Positions 59,371 to 64,000 of a DNA stretch of 64,000 nt are shown here, one piece after another. A program made the translations under genes and the position numbers. A model generated the notes under the pieces. It made no database searches. It was not told where the DNA came from and was given only the letters and a program-made list of their open reading frames with translations. The stretch is from CAVTQZ01 sp963737015. Lineage in GTDB: Bacteria > Actinomycetota > Acidimicrobiia > Acidimicrobiales > UBA8190. The stretch spans positions 1,302,001 to 1,366,000 of the forward strand of contig CAVTQZ010000001.1 of NCBI GenBank assembly GCA_963737015.1, given 5' to 3'. How positions within the stretch are numbered: the stretch's first letter is position 1; each line of letters starts with the position of its first letter.

Positions 59371-59910
59371 ATGTCGAGCACGCGGCCGGTAATCGCAAAA
59401 CGAGTGTTGCCAGCGACGGTATTGGGTTTGATTGTCGCTGGCGCATGTGCAGGGATCGCGCTGGATCTCGCCGGTTCGCCCTCGCCAAAACCAAGACCGG
59501 GATTGCAGATTCAGACGCAGGCGAATCATGCCTGCGCGAGCTTCGCAAGGTTAGAGGGCGGAAGGGTGACAGCCGCGTATCCTTCCAACGCCGATGGTGT
59601 GGTCGTCTGGCGGTACCACAACGAGCCCGGCATCACGACCGCCGCGTTGGCACTAGGCGCGCTCGGTGCCACGGCCGGCTCGGACTCGATCGCCGTGTGC
59701 TACATGGATCATCTGCGCGTTGCAGGTTCAGGGCCGCCAGGTTCGCCTGCCTTCTACACGAAGGCCGTGTGGACGATCGATGAACTGAATGGGAAGGCGA
59801 ATCTCGTTGTTGCGACGAACAACGAGAACATCGCTTACCCGCCGCCACCGCTGCCCACTGCGGCGAACCAGGAGGTCGAAACGTATATGACCCTGCCGCC
59901 AGGCGGCTAA
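59371..59910 (+). CDS. Exported or anchored hypothetical protein
   Basis: A 179-aa protein with an N-terminal membrane/signal segment (VLPATVLGLIVAGACAGIAL) and a Pro-rich linker (SPSPKPRPG). The mature part has two Cys (HACASF, VCYMDH) that may pair. The C-terminus is Pro- and Asn-rich. No known family was recognised. The 150 bp upstream holds no clear feature. Confidence 0.6.
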   Translation: MSSTRPVIAKRVLPATVLGLIVAGACAGIALDLAGSPSPKPRPGLQIQTQANHACASFARLEGGRVTAAYPSNADGVVVWRYHNEPGITTAALALGALGATAGSDSIAVCYMDHLRVAGSGPPGSPAFYTKAVWTIDELNGKANLVVATNNENIAYPPPPLPTAANQEVETYMTLPPGG

Positions 59911-59928
59911 TGGGTTACTCGGCGGCTT

Positions 59929-60399
59929 CTATGCCACCAGCTCGGCAAGGTGGGTCAGCGAGTTGCTCAGATGATCGGAAGGGAACGGCGGGAACCCGAT
60001 GTGCTGCCGCAAGGAATCTGGGACCGCCGACCAGTCGTACGAGAGGGTCACCCTCGTCTCCGAGGGTCCGGCCGGCATCAGGTCGTAACGCCAGATCCAG
60101 CCGCCGAAGCTCAGGTTGCCATCGCCAGCGTCCGATCCAGGCTCCCAGGAGATCGTGGTCGGCGGCTCGTACACGTGAACCCGGTTGGCCATCTCATAGT
60201 TACCGTCAGGATGGTTCGGGTGGTACATGGCAATCCTGAATACCTGCCCAGCGGCGGTCAACGACTTGTTGTCGAGAGATTCGCGGACCCAGCCGGTCCC
60301 GTCGATCACGGCGTGCTTGGCTGGATCAGCAAGGGTCGCAAAGATCACGTCCGCCGGCGCGTTGATGATCTTGGTAGCACTGACGCTTTCATCAGCCAT
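59929..60399 (-). CDS. SRPBCC/polyketide cyclase-like protein
   Basis: A 156-aa protein with a START-like fold: SVSATKIINAPADVIFATLAD at the start, then VYEPPTTISWEPG and RVTLSYDWSAVPDSLRQH. Such proteins bind or modify hydrophobic ligands. The ATG at 60399 (or GTG 60402) follows a GGGAGGAG ribosome site. Its end is 18 bp from the convergent hypothetical gene. Confidence 0.83.
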   Translation of the reverse strand: MADESVSATKIINAPADVIFATLADPAKHAVIDGTGWVRESLDNKSLTAAGQVFRIAMYHPNHPDGNYEMANRVHVYEPPTTISWEPGSDAGDGNLSFGGWIWRYDLMPAGPSETRVTLSYDWSAVPDSLRQHIGFPPFPSDHLSNSLTHLAELVA

Positions 60400-60503
60400 C
60401 ACAGGTCTCCTCCCGCAAACCTACGGAGTTTTGACGTCCGCCCCTGCCGAATCTCATCGCTGCTCCTTAGATCGACATGTCGCTGCGCCGTCGGGGGTTT
60501 TGA
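60400..60503. other. Leader of the SRPBCC gene and unassigned sequence
   Basis: About 100 bp with the ribosome site of the SRPBCC gene at its left. The frame of the transposase remnant is closed by a TGA at 60501-60503. Nothing else was recognised. Confidence 0.4.
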
Positions 60504-60695
60504 AAAGCTCTGCAACAGCGAATCAAGAGAATCGGTTTCGGTTTTCGCAACTTCAAGAACTACCGGATACGGGCCCTGCTCTATGCCGGCAAACCAAACC
60601 GGCGGGTGCTCGGGCTCGATGGTGGTCCCACGAGCTTCGCCCCGCCAGAATCCGAAGAGGCGCTTTCGCTTCTGTCCTCTGAGCAAAGACTTTAA
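60504..60695 (+). pseudogene. C-terminal remnant of an ISL3-type transposase
   Basis: A 63-codon open stretch, closed upstream by a stop and lacking a start, reads KALQQRIKRIGFGFRNFKN, then YRIRALLYAGKPNRRVLG, and ends SLLSSEQRL. This pattern is like the C-terminal end of ISL3-family (IS204/IS1001/IS1096/IS1165) transposases. No catalytic region is present, so it is a relic. Its last 30 bp belong to the 69-bp repeat. Confidence 0.6.
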
Positions 60696-60733
60696 CGGTT
60701 TTCGTTCTCGTCTCCTTTCGAGGCGGCGGGCGG
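60665..60733. repeat. 69-bp direct repeat, copy A (ends in a tRNA-Cys 3' fragment)
   Basis: Matches 62189-62257 at 67 of 69 positions, in the same orientation. The last 13 bp (AGGCGGCGGGCGG) equal the 3' end of the tRNA-Cys gene on the minus strand. After 60733 the two copies diverge at once, so this copy has only the tRNA tail. Confidence 0.9.
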
Positions 60734-60903
60734 TCTTCGGACGGCAGCCGCAACCCCGGCTGGGTCCGGCACCGTACCGAACGCCTCAACCTCGGAAAAG
60801 ACCGAGCCGATACTGGTGACGATGCGAGGCTGTAAGCGGCACAAGCTTACGGCTGCTTGCTCTCTGTTGGTCGCCGCCATCGATCAGTTGCCATGTCCAT
60901 TTC

Positions 60904-62058
60904 GTGCGGAATAGACAAATGGGCCTTTCGACGGCAAGAAAAAGAAGAAGGGGCTTGTCCATGGGGCGGCCGAAGGGACTAAAGCAGACCGGGCATCTCG
61001 ACTCTCTCGACGGAATCAGGGCCCTTGCCATCGGAGCGGTGTTCCTGCTGCACGCCGACAAGAAGCACTTTCCGGGTGGCTTCTTGGGGGTCGACGTGTT
61101 CTTCGTCCTGTCGTCCTACCTCATCACCAGCATTCTCCTCCGGGAGCGACAGAGACGGGGACGGGTGGACTATGCCGCGTTTTACTGGCGCCGTTTCTTC
61201 CGTCTCGCGCCGGCGCTGGTTCTGTGGCTGGCAGTGTTCCCGATTCCCACTTCCATCCTCCTCCACCAGACGTCGAACATCCCGATCAGCACGACTGGTG
61301 CGCTCCTGTACTTCAACGACTTCCTGGAGGCGTTCAACAAAATCGGCACTGCCTACGACCAGACGTGGTCGCTCTCAATCGAGGAGCAGTTCTACATCAT
61401 CTGGCCCTTCCTCTTCGCGCTGGCCGTGGGCCGACTCACTTCGCTCGGCCTGCGCCGCGCCATGATCGGATTCGTGGGCATCTCCGTCGTGATTTGGCTG
61501 ACGGTCGGGAGCTACTCGCTTCCGACCGGGCATCTGGTTCCACTCGCCCTGGGCTGCTGGGCCGCCTGTTGGTCAATCCAGGAGCGAGGCACCAGCCGGC
61601 TCACGCCCATTCTGAGGGATCAGCGACTGGCGCTCGTCTGCCTTGCCGTTTTCGTCCCTGCTCTGCTGGTCGCCGAACCAGGCGACGCGCTCGACCTCCT
61701 CGTCTATGTGGCTGCCACCGCGCTGCTGCTCCACTGCACGCTTGATGCGGGGTCATTCGTGTCCCGGGTGCTGGCTAGCCCGGTGCCCCGTTGGATCGGC
61801 GTGCGCTCCTACGGGATCTACCTTTATGGGCTGACCATCCTGCAGCTGGTGCCCCTGGTCACCCATCGGAGCCTCCACGCAACGCTCCCGCTGGACGTCG
61901 TGGTCATCGCTGTCGTGGTCGCCCTGTCCTACCGCTTTGCCGAGGCCCCATTCCGGTCGTGGGGGCGGGAGTGGCTGGCACGACGGGGGGAGGTCGAATC
62001 GTCGGACGCCGAGCTCGGGCTCCTCGGGATGGCCGAGGAACGCGACGACGGGGACTGA
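60904..62058 (+). CDS. Acyltransferase 3 (OafA/WecH-type) membrane protein
   Basis: A protein of up to 384 aa with about ten hydrophobic helices. Family motifs: LDSLDGIRALAIGAVFLLHA near the start with the active-site His, FLGVDVFFVLSSYLIT, RRFFRLAPALVLW, and DQTWSLSIEEQFYIIWPFLF. It adds acyl groups, often acetyl, to surface sugars. Starts at 60904 (GTG), 60919 or 60961 (ATG) are possible. It is the only gene between the two copies of the 69-bp repeat. Confidence 0.88.
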   Translation: MRNRQMGLSTARKRRRGLSMGRPKGLKQTGHLDSLDGIRALAIGAVFLLHADKKHFPGGFLGVDVFFVLSSYLITSILLRERQRRGRVDYAAFYWRRFFRLAPALVLWLAVFPIPTSILLHQTSNIPISTTGALLYFNDFLEAFNKIGTAYDQTWSLSIEEQFYIIWPFLFALAVGRLTSLGLRRAMIGFVGISVVIWLTVGSYSLPTGHLVPLALGCWAACWSIQERGTSRLTPILRDQRLALVCLAVFVPALLVAEPGDALDLLVYVAATALLLHCTLDAGSFVSRVLASPVPRWIGVRSYGIYLYGLTILQLVPLVTHRSLHATLPLDVVVIAVVVALSYRFAEAPFRSWGREWLARRGEVESSDAELGLLGMAEERDDGD

Positions 62059-62160
62059 CCGGGGACCGTCTACGCGCGCCCCGCCGATACCGCTCTACCG
62101 TTCTAGGGGAGCACGCTGGCAGCGTGGTGGGAGCGGATCAGGTGAGAATCCCGACAAACA

Positions 62161-62180
62161 GTGGCGAACCGTGGCGAACC
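62161..62180. repeat. Tandem 10-bp repeat near the tRNA-Cys flank
   Basis: GTGGCGAACC occurs twice in a row, 8 bp before copy B of the 69-bp repeat. Confidence 0.7.
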
Positions 62181-62188
62181 CCTGCAAC

Positions 62189-62257
62189 TTCGCTTCTGTC
62201 CTCTGAGCAGAGACTTTAACGGCTTTCGTTCTCGTCTCCTTTCGAGGCGGCGGGCGG
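62189..62257. repeat. 69-bp direct repeat, copy B (overlaps the tRNA-Cys 3' end)
   Basis: The second copy of the repeat at 60665-60733. It runs into the intact tRNA-Cys gene, covering its last 13 nt, which is the usual site used by integrating elements. Confidence 0.9.
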
Positions 62258-62316
62258 AATCGAACCGCCGTACGGGGCTTTGCAGGCCCCTGCCTAAACC
62301 ACTCGGCCACGCCGCC
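62245..62316 (-). tRNA. tRNA-Cys (anticodon GCA)
   Basis: A 72-nt cloverleaf: acceptor GGCGGCG/CGCCGCC, anticodon stem GGGGC/GCCCC with loop CTGCAAA (anticodon GCA), and T arm GGCGG-TTCGATT-CCGCC. The discriminator is U and CCA is not encoded. Confidence 0.94.
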
Positions 62317-62336
62317 GGACGGGTCCGAGATTACAG

Positions 62337-63383
62337 ATGATTGAATTCCCTTCCATGAGAATCGCCCTCGTCGCACCGCCGTGGACGCCCGTTCCCCCTC
62401 CTCTCTACGGGGGGATCGAGCTGGTGCTCGACCAGACCGCTCGCGGGCTCGTGGCGGCGGGTCACGAGGTGACCCTCTTCACCACAGGCGATTCGACCTG
62501 TCCGGTCCCCCGCAAATGGGGCCTCCCTCGAGCCGAGGGGATGCGCATCGGTGCGGCTGTACCCGAGCTCCGCCACGTCATCCATGCCTACGAGGCGGTC
62601 GCCGACCACGACATCGTGCACGACCATACGGTCTTCGGTCCCTTCTACTCTCAGCGCTTTCCCGGGCTGCCGGTCGTCACGACGATCCACGGCCCCTTCA
62701 ACGATGAGCTCACCGACATCTACCGCGTCGTCTCAGAGCGGGTGCCGATCGTCTGCATCTCTCACGCCCAGCGAAGAGCAGCCCCCGACCTCGCTGTGAA
62801 GCGGGTGATCCATCACGGAATCGATGCATCGGGTTTCGAGTTCGGGGACGGCGGAGGCGATGAAGAAGGTGAGTACTTTCTCTTCCTCGGGCGGATGTCA
62901 CCGGACAAGGGAGCCGATCGTGCGATCGAGGTCGCCCGCAAAGCGGGGACCCGTGTACTCATGGCCGCGAAGATGCGCGAGCCCTGGGAGAGGGCCTACT
63001 TCGACGAGCGTGTCGCGCCTCTCCTCGGACCCGACGCCGTCTATCTGGGCGAGGTCCCCCACGAGCGCAAGCTCGAGCTCATCGCGAACGCACGCGGCTT
63101 CCTCTTCCCCATCCGCTGGAACGAGCCGTTCGGGATGGTGATGCTCGAATCATTCGCGTGCGGCACCCCGGTACTGGCTTTTCCCGAGGGCGCGGTCCCC
63201 GAGGTGGTGGAAGACGGAAAGACGGGCTTCCTTTGCCAGGACGAGACCGAGATGGTCGAAGCCGTCCGGCGGATCGACGACATCGACCGCCGTGACTGCA
63301 GGGCGTCCGTCGAGGGCTACTTCTCTACCGAGCGCATGGTCGAAGAGCACATCGAGCTCTACGAGGAGCTCACCGGGACCTGA
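62337..63383 (+). CDS. Family 4 glycosyltransferase
   Basis: A 348-aa GT-B enzyme: MRIALVAPPWTPVPPPLYGG at the N-terminus with the GG substrate loop, HDIVHDHTVF, CISHAQRR, and the C-terminal nucleotide-sugar site FLFPIRWNEPFGMVMLESFA with the EX7E motif. It probably makes a sugar or glycolipid using a UDP- or GDP-sugar. ATG 62355 is an equally good start and gives MRIALVAPPW. It begins 20 bp after the tRNA-Cys 5' end. Confidence 0.88.
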   Translation: MIEFPSMRIALVAPPWTPVPPPLYGGIELVLDQTARGLVAAGHEVTLFTTGDSTCPVPRKWGLPRAEGMRIGAAVPELRHVIHAYEAVADHDIVHDHTVFGPFYSQRFPGLPVVTTIHGPFNDELTDIYRVVSERVPIVCISHAQRRAAPDLAVKRVIHHGIDASGFEFGDGGGDEEGEYFLFLGRMSPDKGADRAIEVARKAGTRVLMAAKMREPWERAYFDERVAPLLGPDAVYLGEVPHERKLELIANARGFLFPIRWNEPFGMVMLESFACGTPVLAFPEGAVPEVVEDGKTGFLCQDETEMVEAVRRIDDIDRRDCRASVEGYFSTERMVEEHIELYEELTGT

Positions 63384-63387
63384 AGGC

Positions 63388-63606
63388 TCAGGTGTGGTTC
63401 TTGCCTCGAGTGAAGAGATGCACGAGCCGTACCACGACCGCGACCACGATGACGAGGATCGCGATCTTGAACGCGAAGAGCACCAGGTGTGCCACAGCGC
63501 TCACGGCCCAGAGCACGACCAGGACGCCTCCGATGACCCCCGCGGTCACGAGCAGCGTGTCGAGCTTCCTCAGTCCCCCAGATCGCCTGCGCTCGATCGT
63601 GCTCAT
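63388..63606 (-). CDS. Small membrane protein
   Basis: A 72-aa protein with a basic start (STIERRRSGGLRKLD) and one long or two short hydrophobic helices (LLVTAGVIGGVLVVLWAVSA and FAFKIAILVIVVAVVVRLVH), ending RGKNHT. The ATG at 63606 follows a GGAGG site 7 nt upstream; longer in-frame starts would read through non-coding sequence. Convergent with the glycosyltransferase gene, stops 4 nt apart. Confidence 0.72.
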   Translation of the reverse strand: MSTIERRRSGGLRKLDTLLVTAGVIGGVLVVLWAVSAVAHLVLFAFKIAILVIVVAVVVRLVHLFTRGKNHT

Positions 63607-63753
63607 CTGGTCCTCCAAGTCCGTTCGGGCCCACCACCCCCACCCGCTTCGATACCGGGCATTGTGAGGCACGAGCGCCGTTGTCGTCCTCCATACGCTA
63701 CGCCCTCGGCCCCGCGTTATCGGCGCGGGCCGGTCGGCGGCAGCGGTGCCCCG

Positions 63754-64000
63754 TTGATCCACGAGCGCCCGGTGGTACCGTCGCTCGTGTCGCTTCGCAC
63801 GTCGCGTGATGAGCTTTTGGCGCTCGAGGACCTGCACGGGATCGAGTTCTGTCGCAGGCTGGCAGAAGCGGCGGACCATTGGCTGAGTGAGCTGCTTCGC
63901 GCCGCGGCGGGAGGCGACCTGAGCGGGCTCGGTCTCCTCGCCGTGGGCGGGTACGGCCGAGGCGAGCTGTGCCCTTACAGCGACCTCGACGTAGTGATGG
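63754..64000 (+). CDS. glnD: GlnD-like PII uridylyltransferase, N-terminal part (runs off the window)
   Basis: The frame is open to the right edge. The nucleotidyltransferase signature LLAVGGYGRGELCPYSDLDVV is present (Gly-Gly, then Ser-Asp-x-Asp metal site), as in GlnD and its homologues, which add UMP to PII in nitrogen control. The start is unsure: TTG 63754, GTG 63772 or GTG 63787 are all in frame. HD and ACT domains would lie beyond the window. Confidence 0.78.
   Translation, partial: MIHERPVVPSLVSLRTSRDELLALEDLHGIEFCRRLAEAADHWLSELLRAAAGGDLSGLGLLAVGGYGRGELCPYSDLDVVM

Noticed and set aside
1..64000. CRISPR arrays, rRNA genes, complete insertion sequences or prophage genes
   Set aside because: None found: no regularly spaced repeats, no rRNA-like stretches, no intact transposase, integrase, capsid or terminase.

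Overview
This is a 64 kb, uniformly high-GC bacterial chromosome segment. GTG and TTG starts are frequent, and several genes have a -10 box only 6-9 nt before the start codon (apparently leaderless). Gene families point to an actinobacterium: WS/DGAT acyltransferase, class E sortase, an LppX-like anchored protein, DUF3052, a deazaflavin-type nitroreductase, a DipZ-like CcdA-thioredoxin protein and an RsbV/RsbW/SigB-type module. CWB2 repeats and the overall mix suggest Acidimicrobiia or a relative; that placement is inference. No phage, CRISPR array or complete insertion sequence was seen.

Layout. 0-14.4 kb: acetyltransferase and YqgE; a Tat-exported GH116-type glucosidase; YihY membrane protein; MscS channel; a glyoxylate-flavoured group (ureidoglycolate lyase-like, cupin, D-2-hydroxyacid dehydrogenase, RraA-like); a beta-propeller protein; a membrane-bound serine hydrolase-like protein; then STAS antagonist, anti-sigma kinase and sigma factor with a divergent membrane protein under a SigB-type promoter. 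14.5-22 kb: winged-helix/coiled-coil protein, thiamine-binding protein, secreted G1 peptidase with CWB2 repeats, two adjacent toxin-antitoxin pairs, tRNA-Val, a Cys-motif protein with a long acidic tail, a PhyH dioxygenase and a sortase. 22-32 kb: two large polytopic membrane proteins, CPBP protease, ArsR-type regulator divergent from a small leaderless gene, an anchored lipoprotein-like protein, ROK kinase and dienelactone hydrolase.

32-38 kb: flavoprotein disulfide reductase, class III aminotransferase, alanine dehydrogenase and PLP decarboxylase, plausibly an amine/amino-acid module. 38-45 kb: HtrA protease, deazaflavin enzyme, DipZ-like protein, DUF1028 protein and CocE/NonD hydrolase; three of these carry a reading-frame break. 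45-51 kb: diguanylate cyclase, two VOC proteins, WS/DGAT, patatin and DJ-1/PfpI protein. 51-54 kb: a tightly overlapping glycosyltransferase / DegT aminotransferase / methyltransferase operon. 54-60 kb: lipoprotein, membrane protein, AttH-like protein with a sulfotransferase, and an Old Yellow Enzyme. 60-62.3 kb: an ISL3-type transposase remnant and an acyltransferase gene lying between two copies of a 69-bp repeat, one of which includes the 3' end of tRNA-Cys. The window ends with a GT4 glycosyltransferase, a small membrane protein and the start of a GlnD-like uridylyltransferase.

The points most worth checking are the tRNA-Cys repeat pair, the two SigB-type promoters (one before MscS), the slippage-type frame break in HtrA, the divergent ArsR promoter region with its leaderless 76-aa gene, and the G1 peptidase-CWB2 fusion.
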